Counted from the first letter of the stretch, positions 1 to 6,395 are shown. The stretch: DNA of 8,672 nucleotides from JBGTHB01 sp041746415 (GCA_041746415.1 JBGTHB010000123.1:1-8672), one strand, 5' to 3'. Translations and numbers: made by a program. Notes: generated by a model not told the origin, from the letters alone.

Positions 1-281
1 TGTTGTGGTTTTATTATAGAAAAATCATCAAACAATTCCCTCCCTTGTTTAACTAGAAGTTTAAGCTGTAATTCCAAGTGGTGGCGATAAAGGAAGGCAA
101 TGGGATAAACAAATAAATCTTGTTTGTGCTTATCAGCCGCATATAATGCAAGAAATTCAGCTGCCTCTCGATAACCCCAAGAATATGTCGATTCTTTGTT
201 GCCCAGACCTTTGCTCACAATGGCATTATTCCACCAATCATTGCTATCGCTTTTGAAAATAGAACCGGGCTTGAAATCCAT
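1..281 (-). CDS. Partial uncharacterised protein, 5' part only
   Basis: I do not recognise a function. The gene is open from its start to the left edge, so at least 93 residues are visible and the C-terminus is missing. I chose the ATG at 281-279 because the complement of TCCTT at 289-293 gives AAGGA seven bases upstream; an in-frame ATG at 320-318 has no such site. The visible protein is soluble, with an aromatic stretch (NDWWNN, STYSWGY) followed by a helix-rich segment ending in YPIAFLYRHHLELQLK. From memory, similar 'YP-FLYRHxLEL-LK' helices occur in small uncharacterised bacterial proteins, some of them HEPN-like. The canonical HEPN R-x4-6-H motif is not visible here, so I do not assign that family. 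The 276 bases between this gene and the next contain nothing I can call. Confidence 0.6.
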   Translation of the reverse strand, partial: MDFKPGSIFKSDSNDWWNNAIVSKGLGNKESTYSWGYREAAEFLALYAADKHKQDLFVYPIAFLYRHHLELQLKLLVKQGRELFDDFSIIKPQ

Positions 282-557
282 TAGTAGATCCTTGCTAATA
301 ACGAGTTCTTTATGATACATCAAGCAAGGAGAAAAAAATGAAGAAAAGAATGAAAATGATTAATTTTCATGGCGGTTTTGGATTGTGATATCATAATGGA
401 CATTGTTCTAAGAGCTTTGCTGCAAAGGGTGTAATTACATTTTTGCCCCTTTTCTGTATCTCGGGGCGCGCATTATTTCACCATCCCAGCAATACCCTCA
501 ATGAGTAGCCTCCAGAGCTTTTTTACTCTTAAAGATTTTAAAGGCTATCCATAGCGC
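282..557. other. Intergenic stretch without a confident gene
   Basis: No convincing coding region was seen on either strand. The stretch contains a GC-rich inverted repeat (GCCCC at about 444-448 and GGGGC at about 462-466, with a loop of about 13 bases). No T-run follows it in either direction, so it is not called a terminator. A 16-codon plus-strand frame at 338-388 has a good AAGGAG-like site but no other support. On the minus strand a 29-codon stretch between stops, ending at 391, reads somewhat like coding sequence (ARPEIQKRGKNVITP) and might be a remnant, but I cannot identify it. Confidence 0.4.
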
Positions 558-1349
558 CTACATTCCAACTTTTGCCTTCTGCCGCTCATGACAAACTGAT
601 TGGCGCACCCATTCTCGCATTGGATTACAAACGATAAACAATGCGGGCACAGATATCATTGATAGCATTACCAATACTTTTCCAAATACATTTATTCCTT
701 TGTCTGCAAGAGGGTTGTAACCATGCGTGTAAATAAATAAAAACATAATGGCCAATGTTGCTAACAAAAATATATTTTGACCGAGTATACTTTTAATTGG
801 AATAAATACGTAAGCATGTATAATTTCAACTTTTAAAATTTTCCATATTAAATAAATATTCAAAATAGTGCCTGGGGCAAATAGCCACCAAGCTGAAATA
901 TGCAATCCATTAGCAAAATGCCCAGTATCTCCACCTGATGAGAAAGTCGATACAGTAAAATATTGTATCGTTGGGAGCATATTTAGGATAAGGAACCAAT
1001 ATGCCAAAACAAATTTTGGAGCGCTATGCTGAAAACTTTTTCGAGCAAGTAAAATAAAACAGACGACAATTAAAGCAATACTAACAGTAGGACCAGCAAT
1101 ACCAATCCATGCAACCGCGGTATCACGACCAGAATCAAATAACATTCCATAGTCAACATGCTCATCGGCGTTCTGTAAAAACCATCCGCCGTATTGAATA
1201 TCAAATGGGCTGTGTTTTAACCCATAAATCCAAGCGACTGTTCCATGCCCCCATTCGTGTAATAATAAGGAGACATAATACGCAATAATTACAGCGATAA
1301 AATTTAGGAAGAAAACTGAAATTGGTTTACCAGAAGTTGAATTTTTCAT
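558..1349 (-). CDS. Membrane-embedded M50-like zinc metallopeptidase
   Basis: This 263-residue protein is probably an intramembrane zinc protease or a relative. H31-E32-W-G-H35 (HEWGH) lies at the end of the first hydrophobic segment (about residues 10-30), as in site-2-protease (M50) families. A G-x-A-G-P element at 83-87 recalls the M50 GxxGP motif. N123-M-L-P126, followed by GGD141TGH, could supply the third zinc ligand (D141), replacing the usual NxxPxxxxDG. About six transmembrane segments are visible: 10-30, 78-102, 112-131, 150-172, 180-207 and 220-243. The start is supported by AAGGA (complement of 1356-1360) six bases upstream. No PDZ or CBS domain is present, and a substrate cannot be inferred. 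The gene stands apart from the cluster that follows and is preceded by a short coding remnant at 1362-1487. The peptidase-type fold is likely; activity is unproven. Confidence 0.75.
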   Translation of the reverse strand: MKNSTSGKPISVFFLNFIAVIIAYYVSLLLHEWGHGTVAWIYGLKHSPFDIQYGGWFLQNADEHVDYGMLFDSGRDTAVAWIGIAGPTVSIALIVVCFILLARKSFQHSAPKFVLAYWFLILNMLPTIQYFTVSTFSSGGDTGHFANGLHISAWWLFAPGTILNIYLIWKILKVEIIHAYVFIPIKSILGQNIFLLATLAIMFLFIYTHGYNPLADKGINVFGKVLVMLSMISVPALFIVCNPMREWVRQSVCHERQKAKVGM

Positions 1350-1361
1350 TTGTAATCCTTG

Positions 1362-1487
1362 TCAATTCGTTGCTAGTGCACACTGTTTTAATGCGCCTTC
1401 TAATTGTGATTTTTCTTGAATGAGAAATAATTTTTCATGGCGCAACGCCTCAATAAATTTCCTTAGTATTTTTTCGTGTATAATCAC
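1362..1487 (-). pseudogene. Short coiled-coil coding remnant upstream of the metallopeptidase gene
   Basis: A 41-codon frame (GTG at 1487-1485, stop TGA at 1364-1362) reads as a charged amphipathic helix (KILRKFIEALRHEKLFLIQ, then EKSQLEGALKQ). It stops 12 bases before the ATG of the metallopeptidase gene. The heptad-like pattern and the tight spacing suggest the 3' end of a lost upstream gene, or a very small upstream partner. No ribosome binding site was found for the GTG, and a stop lies two codons upstream. A chance open frame is possible, so confidence is low. Confidence 0.3.
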
Positions 1488-1551
1488 GTATCACAGAATA
1501 TTATCATTAAATTAATTTTATGGAATCTATTTTTTGACAAACTTGATCTGC

Positions 1552-1567
1552 GATAACCGAGGTTATC
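1552..1567. promoter_or_regulatory. Perfect palindrome GATAACC-GA-GGTTATC, possible operator
   Basis: Two perfect 7-base arms flank a 2-base centre. The site lies about 30 bases upstream of an extended -10-like element (TGGCATAAT, 1598-1606) that faces the plus-strand fragment starting at 1658. A TTGACA at 1534-1539 is nearby but has no -10 at a usable distance. Size and symmetry fit a dimeric repressor or activator site. No cognate regulator is identified. Confidence 0.35.
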
Positions 1568-1657
1568 ATATTTTGTTAGACGGGTACTGTTTCTGTCTGG
1601 CATAATGCGGCCAAAAAACCCGGTACGCCTACATTTTGAAAGGAGCTCAAATAAACC

Positions 1658-2075
1658 ATGACTGAGCCGACTCTCCCGGTTGAAGCAACAACGACAGTGC
1701 CAAACACAACGGTTAGCCAGCCCTATTGGGTCAAATTACATATTTGCCCCATGGATGAATCGAATGACAACGCCCTATTCCTCTGCTTTTAGTAAAATCT
1801 GTTCTGTTGAAAATAGTGGTTATGGTTATTTCTGGTGGATTAATTCCTGGCCCGATGTTTCTGAGCTAAATTACAGCGCTAAAGGCAATCTTGGAAAATA
1901 CATTATTGTTTTTCCTGACAGAAAAATATCTATCATTTGTCAGATTCATACTGAAGCACCCGATAACAGCAAAAACGAAACCACTTCAACTTATACTCGC
2001 TTCAATAACCTATCGGATTCACAAATGAGTGAGCTCATCATAACTATATTGTCTGCTCATGCTTCTATGTCATAA
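1658..2075 (+). pseudogene. Broken beta-lactamase-family serine hydrolase, C-terminal fragment
   Basis: The region from about 1742 to 2075 encodes the C-terminal end of a class C beta-lactamase/serine hydrolase domain: APWMNRMTTPYSSAF, then GYGYFWWINSW, YSAKGNLGKYIIVFP and an LIITIL tail. The family is normally 350 residues or longer, with S-x-x-K and Y-x-N motifs; both are absent. Upstream, an ATG at 1658 with AAGGAG at 1640-1645 (spacing 12) opens a different frame (MTEPTLPVEATTTVP...) that ends at 1792. The 5' piece therefore either belongs to another gene or is joined to the fragment by a frameshift. The frame carrying the hydrolase segment has no credible start: its first TTG, at 1680, lacks a ribosome binding site. 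The fragment converges on, and overlaps by 11 bases, the truncated HHH gene at 2065-2223. It is unlikely to give an active enzyme. Confidence 0.65.
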
Positions 2076-2223
2076 ACGTTGGTGCTTGCTCCAATGCAGA
2101 AGCTTTCGCCAACTCAGCAATAGATTTAATTCCAAGCAGTTCAAAATCCCGGCATGTCGCTTGCCCAACATTCATCAGTCTTGAAAGCTCGTTTTTGGCA
2201 TTGTGTTGTTTTGAGCTGCTCAT
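2065..2223 (-). CDS. Truncated helix-hairpin-helix (Cdd1-like) protein
   Basis: This 52-residue protein contains NELSRLMNVGQATCRDFELL (11-30), then GIKSIAELAKAS. This matches the start of the small 'pathogenicity locus' (Cdd1) family and the related TfoX C-terminal helix-hairpin-helix type: the MNVG-x-AT-x-RDFELLGI-S-x-AELA signature. Family members usually run to about 85-100 residues and end in a C-x-LD-x-F segment. Here the frame ends after ALEQAPTFMT, just where the serine hydrolase fragment begins on the other strand, so the C-terminal half is probably lost by recombination. Its ATG (2223-2221) shares one base with the SDR stop codon (TAATG), which implies translational coupling as the last gene of the cluster. 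It may be a non-functional remnant. HHH folds bind nucleic acids; the role of this family is unclear. Confidence 0.65.
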   Translation of the reverse strand: MSSSKQHNAKNELSRLMNVGQATCRDFELLGIKSIAELAKASALEQAPTFMT

Positions 2224-2960
2224 TAGCTTGTTGAAAATCCACCATCAGCCAAAATTACTTCACCATTAATGTAATTTGATTTAATTATAGCTAGGACCAA
2301 TTCAGCAATATCTGCTGGCTCACCAATACGCTTTACTGGCGTTTGGTTTTTGAATTTATCAATGGCTTCATCAAAATTTTCTGTGCGCGGCGTCATAATA
2401 AGTCCTGGCGCAATAGCATTTGCCCTAATCTCTGGACCACCATGTTTTGCCAAAAATTTCGTTAAATGATTAATAGCTGCTTTAGCAACAGAATATGAAA
2501 TGGCACACGATGCGGATGCAGGATCAATGCCAGCACAAGAAGTAATATTAATAATATTGCCATCACCTGATTTCTTAAGATAAGGCATGGCTTCACGAAT
2601 AAGACACCACGTTCCTACCACGTTAATATTTAACACTTCTGAAAAATGAGCATTACTTATATCAAATGCCTCTGCGGATTTCCATGCGGGGTTTCCAGCA
2701 TTATTTACGAGAATATCAATTCGACCAAAATGCTGAATTGTTTCATTTATTATTCTTTTGCAGTCGTCCTCAATACCAATATCGCCTTGCAGATAAATCG
2801 AATGATTTAATTCTTGAGCGAGCTTATTGCCTTTCTCAACAGAACTCACTGAGTTAATAACAACATGTGCGCCAGCGTAAGAAAGCATTTTAGCGATGCC
2901 CGCCCCTATTCCACTGGTAGAACCCGTTATAATGGCAACTTTATTTTCTAGACTAGACAT
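2223..2960 (-). CDS. Short-chain dehydrogenase/reductase (classical SDR)
   Basis: This complete 245-residue NAD(P)-dependent oxidoreductase has all classical SDR elements. The T12-G-S-T-S-G17-I-G19 dinucleotide loop and D60 after beta-3 are present. N86-N-A-G89 is followed by the catalytic tetrad N113 (NINVVG), S141 (NITSCAG), Y156 and K160 (YSVAK). P185-G186 and a C-terminal NGEVILADGGF complete the fold. The end of beta-2 (VVINSVS) lacks the acidic residue typical of NAD-specific enzymes and resembles NADP-preferring FabG-like members. The ATG is preceded by GGAGG (complement of 2968-2972) with seven-base spacing. The gene follows the MFS remnant, whose stop lies within the short leader, and is coupled to the HHH gene by TAATG. 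In this cluster it probably reduces or oxidises a carbonyl/alcohol intermediate. The substrate is unknown. Confidence 0.9.
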   Translation of the reverse strand: MSSLENKVAIITGSTSGIGAGIAKMLSYAGAHVVINSVSSVEKGNKLAQELNHSIYLQGDIGIEDDCKRIINETIQHFGRIDILVNNAGNPAWKSAEAFDISNAHFSEVLNINVVGTWCLIREAMPYLKKSGDGNIINITSCAGIDPASASCAISYSVAKAAINHLTKFLAKHGGPEIRANAIAPGLIMTPRTENFDEAIDKFKNQTPVKRIGEPADIAELVLAIIKSNYINGEVILADGGFSTS

Positions 2961-2962
2961 AA

Positions 2963-3145
2963 TTAAGCCTCCCGCTTTTCATCTTGCTGATGAGATATAA
3001 GTAAACTAAAAGACACTAACCCAATAAAACCTATGGTGAAGTATGCTCCACCCAACAATGGGCCTGAGTCAAATTTTATGCTTGCAATCAATCCAGAAGC
3101 AAAAAATGCGACTAATCATTGAATAAAGCCACTTCCTTGCACAAA
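2963..3145 (-). pseudogene. Remnant of MFS exporter, last two helices only
   Basis: In the minus frame directly after the flavin monooxygenase stop, the sequence reads FVQGSGFIQ, a TGA stop, then LVAFFASGLIASIKF, a short loop (DSGPLLGGA), a second hydrophobic helix (YFTIGFIGLVSFSLLI), the tail SHQQDEKREA and a TAA at 2965-2963. Two closely spaced helices with a G-x-G-x-IQ entry and a charged cytoplasmic tail match the final helices (11 and 12) of 12-helix MFS drug exporters of the Bcr/CflA kind. About 340 upstream residues are missing and an in-frame stop interrupts the rest, so it is dead. The TAA lies between the SDR ribosome binding site and its start codon, so an intact exporter gene once sat immediately before the SDR gene. 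Confidence 0.65.
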
Positions 3146-4351
3146 CTACTTCGCTGCGTACCAATCTCGGCCCTCTATAGTTGCTTGCCAATACTGATCA
3201 AACTTTTCTTTTGATAATGTTTGGCAGTCTGGTACATCGGTGACAAGTAATTTACCTAAAGAACAGCCTAACTGAAAGAGGTTGTCTGACGACGGGAAGC
3301 AAGCCGCGTTCCAAGCCTTCAATGCCGCGTCAACGTCACTATTTTCTTTTAGACATTTCTCCATATGCAGTGCATCTTGTATTGCTTTAGTGGCCCCTGA
3401 TGCGGTATGCGGCCTGATAACAAATCCTGCGTCGCCTAACAAGGCAATGTTGTTTTTATATAAAGAAGGCACGGTTGCATCATTGATAGACTGAATAAAA
3501 GGCGCATCTGTATGATGAACTACTTGTTTTGCAAAATCTGGTAAACACATATCAACTAAATGATGCAAATGCTCAATATAGTTTTGGCTCATGTCATTTG
3601 GCGCTATATTTTTTCCGGCTATATTATCAAGAACGATAGGATGTTTATCATATAATTTTTCATAAACTAACCAAGTGATGCTCAGACCATTTTTTTCAGC
3701 ATCTTTGCAATAAGTTGGAATAAGAGCAAAAAGTGCATGACCATCAGGGTAAAGATAAAATGGAGCTCTATCTTCAAGATAGCTAATTTGTTCAGTCGAA
3801 ATAGTATTCGAGATCCCTCTCCACACGATGTAGTTTGTAAATTTAAGTTCACTCTCTGGAAACAAATATTTCCTTCCGATTGAGTCATAACCATCAGCAC
3901 AAATAACAGTGTCAAACTCTCTGATTTTGCCATTCAGATTCAAGCTAATTTTATTGTTTGCATGGGAAATATGTTTTACAGCGGCATCATAATTGATAAT
4001 GCTATCTGGTATCCTTTTTGCTAGATTTGTATAGATGCTGGACCAGTGCTGTAGATAGACATTAAATGGTTGTGTTGTGACTTCTCTTGCAGAACCATCG
4101 GCTGAATTATCTAATGTAATAAATGCCCTTTCCTTGATGCCATGTTTTAAAAAATCATTATCAAATAAGTCCCTCTCAATTAACTGATGAACCAGTTCCT
4201 TGGGAAGCGCCAAACCAGTACCTCTATCCGTCATGGTATCTTTTTTTCGTTTTTCAAAAACAGTCACATCTAACCCAAGCCGATAAAGTAAGTTAGCGGC
4301 AGCGCTACCTGCTATGGAAGCACCAATAATGGCAACTGTGTTTTTGTTCAT
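3146..4351 (-). CDS. FAD-dependent monooxygenase, 2,6-dihydroxypyridine hydroxylase type
   Basis: This complete 401-residue group A flavin monooxygenase would use NAD(P)H and O2 to hydroxylate an aromatic ring. The Rossmann loop is G10-A-S-I-A-G15, with E33 at the end of beta-2 (VTVFEK) for the FAD ribose. The A152-D-G-Y-D-S-I-G-R160 (DG) motif is followed by IVWRGI. The second FAD motif is G306-D-A-G, then R313-P-H-T-A-S-G319. The segment DAPFIQSINDATVPSLY (282-298) and the RPH-T-ASG version of the GD motif are characteristic of 2,6-dihydroxypyridine 3-monooxygenase-like enzymes, so the natural substrate may be an N-heterocycle or related phenol. AGGGA (complement of 4359-4363) lies seven bases before the ATG. 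It sits between the broken LysR gene and the exporter remnant. The family assignment is firm; the substrate is inference. Confidence 0.88.
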   Translation of the reverse strand: MNKNTVAIIGASIAGSAAANLLYRLGLDVTVFEKRKKDTMTDRGTGLALPKELVHQLIERDLFDNDFLKHGIKERAFITLDNSADGSAREVTTQPFNVYLQHWSSIYTNLAKRIPDSIINYDAAVKHISHANNKISLNLNGKIREFDTVICADGYDSIGRKYLFPESELKFTNYIVWRGISNTISTEQISYLEDRAPFYLYPDGHALFALIPTYCKDAEKNGLSITWLVYEKLYDKHPIVLDNIAGKNIAPNDMSQNYIEHLHHLVDMCLPDFAKQVVHHTDAPFIQSINDATVPSLYKNNIALLGDAGFVIRPHTASGATKAIQDALHMEKCLKENSDVDAALKAWNAACFPSSDNLFQLGCSLGKLLVTDVPDCQTLSKEKFDQYWQATIEGRDWYAAK

Positions 4352-4386
4352 TGCATTGTCCCTGCTGGATTGAAAATTTTATTAGC

Positions 4387-4954
4387 TTAATCTTTGCAGT
4401 TTATAGCTAAATAATCAACATACGCCTTGATTTTTAAAGGTGTCGGTTTGATATTCGGGTAATACATTAGTAATTTGTCTACCTTGCGACTACACCAATC
4501 ATTGAAAATTTCAGAGTTTTCATAGCCAATCGCAATATCGTAATTGTTAAAAACAATATCTGTAGCTTGTTTTTTAACAGTGACATTTGTCACAATGTTT
4601 GGATATTGCTCTAAAAACATTGCCATGCTCGGATAAATTAATTTTTGAGCGACTTCACGCATGCAAACGATATTTAGTGTACCGCATAAATGACTATTTT
4701 TATCTTCAACTAGTAAGTTACTTAGTTTATATTCATGCAATACTTTTTTGCATTGAGCATAATATTTTTTACCGATGTCGGTCATTGCAATTACACGAGC
4801 GGTCCGTATTAACAAACGCGTGTTAAGTGCTTTTTCTAATGCAGCAATTTTTGCTCATCGCAGTCGGAGAGATATCAAACAGCAGTGCAGCACCAGTAAA
4901 ACTGCCTTCTTCTACAACCGTTACGAACGCTCGCATTTGATCGAGTGTATTCAT
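4387..4954 (-). pseudogene. LysR-family regulator, inactivated by frameshift and internal deletion
   Basis: From the ATG at 4954-4952 the frame reads a LysR winged-helix start (MNTLDQMRAFVTVVEEGSFT, then GAALLFDISPTAMSK to residue 35). It then shifts at the T-run 4848-4852 and would stop after eight wrong residues. In the other frame the protein continues as IAALEKALNTRLLIRTARVI, the end of the DNA-binding domain, into the substrate-binding domain as far as FNDWCSRKV. It then jumps, in frame at about 4480, to LLMYYPNIKPTPLKIKAYVDYL, which is normally the last 30 residues. One residue is missing from the SK-x-IAALE consensus, so the lesion is best explained by a two-base loss. Together the frames give about 188 residues against about 300 for the family, so roughly 100 residues of the effector domain are gone. 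It starts 11 bases after the SnoaL-like gene. Confidence 0.85.
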
Positions 4955-4965
4955 GATTTAAAATT

Positions 4966-5349
4966 TCACCCATTCACAGCCAAGTCGACATCTTGCGTAA
5001 ACCACAATTTCCACACGCTTACCTTGCCGTTCACCAACTTATACAGATTCATAACGTCCATGTTTACATACTCATCGTCAGGTACAAAGTAGGCATGATG
5101 CTCAACACGAAATGCAATACAGTCCCCTTCTACAATCACATCTTTTATTACACTTTTGAGATCTCGATATTTTTTGTGAAACTCTTGCACGCCTAACTTA
5201 ATTTGCTGTAAATTAAATGTTCTTGTGACGGAGTGGTTAAACATTTCAACGTCATCGGTAAAGTACTGGTTGATTAAATACTCATTGCCCGCTTCAAAAG
5301 CAGTTACATATGAGTCGAATGCGAATTTTTTTGCTTCGTCGTTGGTCAT
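4966..5349 (-). CDS. NTF2/SnoaL-like protein
   Basis: This complete 127-residue protein has the size and layout of the SnoaL-like NTF2 superfamily. A helical start (DEAKKFAFDSYVTAFEAGN) leads into YLINQYFTDDVEMFNHS. A second helical block (LGVQEFHKKYRDLKSVIKDV) and a run of beta strands (GDCIAFRVEHHAYF, NMDVMNLYKLVNGKVSVWKLW) complete the cone fold. Such proteins act as small cyclases, isomerases or binding proteins. Several in this superfamily serve polyketide or aromatic pathways, which would fit the monooxygenase and SDR downstream. Catalytic residues cannot be assigned by eye. The ATG is preceded by GGGGAG with about five-base spacing. It is the first gene of the cluster, directly downstream of an inverted repeat at 5419-5440. 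Confidence 0.8.
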   Translation of the reverse strand: MTNDEAKKFAFDSYVTAFEAGNEYLINQYFTDDVEMFNHSVTRTFNLQQIKLGVQEFHKKYRDLKSVIKDVIVEGDCIAFRVEHHAYFVPDDEYVNMDVMNLYKLVNGKVSVWKLWFTQDVDLAVNG

Positions 5350-5418
5350 TTAAACTCCCCTTCTTTGTTAGTTAGAAACCTGAGTTTACTTTTAATCGTG
5401 TTTGCAATCCATGCACAG

Positions 5419-5440
5419 AAAGTTCATAAGCTTGAACTTT
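5419..5440. promoter_or_regulatory. 8-base inverted repeat AAAGTTCA-N6-TGAACTTT, candidate LysR operator or weak terminator
   Basis: The perfect 8-base arms are separated by TAAGCT. The site lies 70 bases upstream of the first gene of the minus-strand cluster (start 5349) and contains the T-N11-A arrangement of LysR binding sites, so it could have been the operator of the now broken LysR regulator. It also lies 29 bases beyond the stop of the gene at 5470-6336, where it could act as a weak transcription terminator. The stem is AT-rich and only TTTC follows it on the minus strand, so I favour the operator reading. Confidence 0.4.
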
Positions 5441-5469
5441 TGGTTAAGCCTGAATGTGAATCAAAAAAT

Positions 5470-6336
5470 TTATGGACGGGAGTTTGGTGCGTGCTTATCG
5501 CTGCAGGCTTCCTTCTCATCCGTTGGGTGCTCATTGAAAAGTGCATAATGTTGTTTTACTTGAAGTGAAGCGAGATAATCTTTGGCGTGTTTCGATATCC
5601 ACGGTATTAGCTTAGGCACATTTTTGCTAAAAAACTCTGCATATTTTAATGCAAATTCTGGACCCGGACGACCTTTTTCAGTATCCGCTAAAACGCTAAA
5701 AAGATTTTTTTTCTGACTATCTAAGACGCCCTTTAGAGTGCTGTTGGGGTTTTTAAATTTTTCTGTTATTTTTATTATTTCTGACTTGAAGCTATTAAGA
5801 AAAATCGCTAACTCTGAATCTTTTTTTTGCGCAATTGCTTGTTTTTTTTGCGCAGATGTTTGTTTTTGATCTGGATCTAAGTATGTATCGAGTATCGATC
5901 GGATAGCGTCGCTTGGTGTAGCTTGATAGATGTAGGGCAACAAATCATCATTTCCAATATTATCATATCGCCCAACATAAGTATAAAAACGATGTTGAAT
6001 TTTCAACTTTTTCAATCCATCAGAGCCGAGGTGTTCGCAAAAAATTTTAAACCCAGCCTCGAAAACAGTTGCATTTGACGTATGGGAATCTGGTATGGCT
6101 GCTAAAACTAAAGGGTGCGGTTGAGCCCATGCTTCTGCGTATTCACCCTCACTTGATGGGGTAATTCCTGCGCGCAAAAGATCCTTAAGCAATTGCTCTG
6201 ATTTCAAGAACACAGCAGCGCAAAGGTAGAGCTCTTTCTCTTTTGGGCCGGATTTGGATTGACGCTTAGAATCTGTTGCAAATGAATGAATTTCAGCTTT
6301 AGTTACACGTCTAAATTGACCTTTTTCTATTCTCAT
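5470..6336 (-). CDS. Uncharacterised protein with ankyrin-like N-terminus, possible effector
   Basis: This 288-residue soluble protein has no family I recognise with certainty. Residues 36-81 resemble degenerate ankyrin repeats: ELYLCAAVFLKSEQLLKDLL followed by RAGITP, then HPLVLAAIP. Residues 154-175 form a hydrophilic linker with a repeated AQKK (162-165 and 169-172), encoded by two 13-base copies of T8GCGCA. The rest is helical and charged. The C-terminus is polar (EHPTDEKEACSDKHAP), reminiscent of the glutamate-rich tails of Dot/Icm type IV substrates, though this is weak evidence. No signal peptide or transmembrane segment was seen. AAGGG lies just before the ATG (complement of about 6343-6347). 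It is divergent from the isochorismatase-like gene, with a shared 115-base promoter region. An eukaryote-interacting role is inference only. Confidence 0.65.
   Translation of the reverse strand: MRIEKGQFRRVTKAEIHSFATDSKRQSKSGPKEKELYLCAAVFLKSEQLLKDLLRAGITPSSEGEYAEAWAQPHPLVLAAIPDSHTSNATVFEAGFKIFCEHLGSDGLKKLKIQHRFYTYVGRYDNIGNDDLLPYIYQATPSDAIRSILDTYLDPDQKQTSAQKKQAIAQKKDSELAIFLNSFKSEIIKITEKFKNPNSTLKGVLDSQKKNLFSVLADTEKGRPGPEFALKYAEFFSKNVPKLIPWISKHAKDYLASLQVKQHYALFNEHPTDEKEACSDKHAPNSRP
5821..5854. repeat. Two direct copies of T8GCGCA inside the ankyrin-like gene
   Basis: Identical 13-base copies lie at 5821-5833 and 5842-5854, a period of 21 bases or exactly seven codons. They encode the repeated AQKK segment on the minus strand. 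The homopolymer runs of eight (A on the coding strand) are prone to slippage, which would shift the frame of the downstream half of the protein. Confidence 0.75.
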
Positions 6337-6395
6337 ACTACACCCTTATATTTATAAGCAAAGCATAAACGAACAAGCTTAAGTTCCGCTTAATT

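Noticed and set aside
338..388. 16-codon plus-strand frame with a good Shine-Dalgarno-like site, possible leader peptide
   Set aside because: There is no downstream plus-strand gene to regulate and no attenuator structure; lysine/methionine-rich chance frames are common in AT-rich DNA.
444..466. GCCCC/GGGGC inverted repeat as terminator
   Set aside because: The loop is about 13 bases and no T-run follows on either strand.
4587..5196. Three overlapping plus-strand frames opposite the LysR and SnoaL-like genes
   Set aside because: They are antisense to clear protein families and have no family signature or ribosome binding sites.
5365..5568. 67-codon plus-strand hydrophobic frame
   Set aside because: TTG start without a ribosome binding site; it overlaps the antisense 3' end of the gene at 5470-6336 and the promoter region of the SnoaL-like gene.
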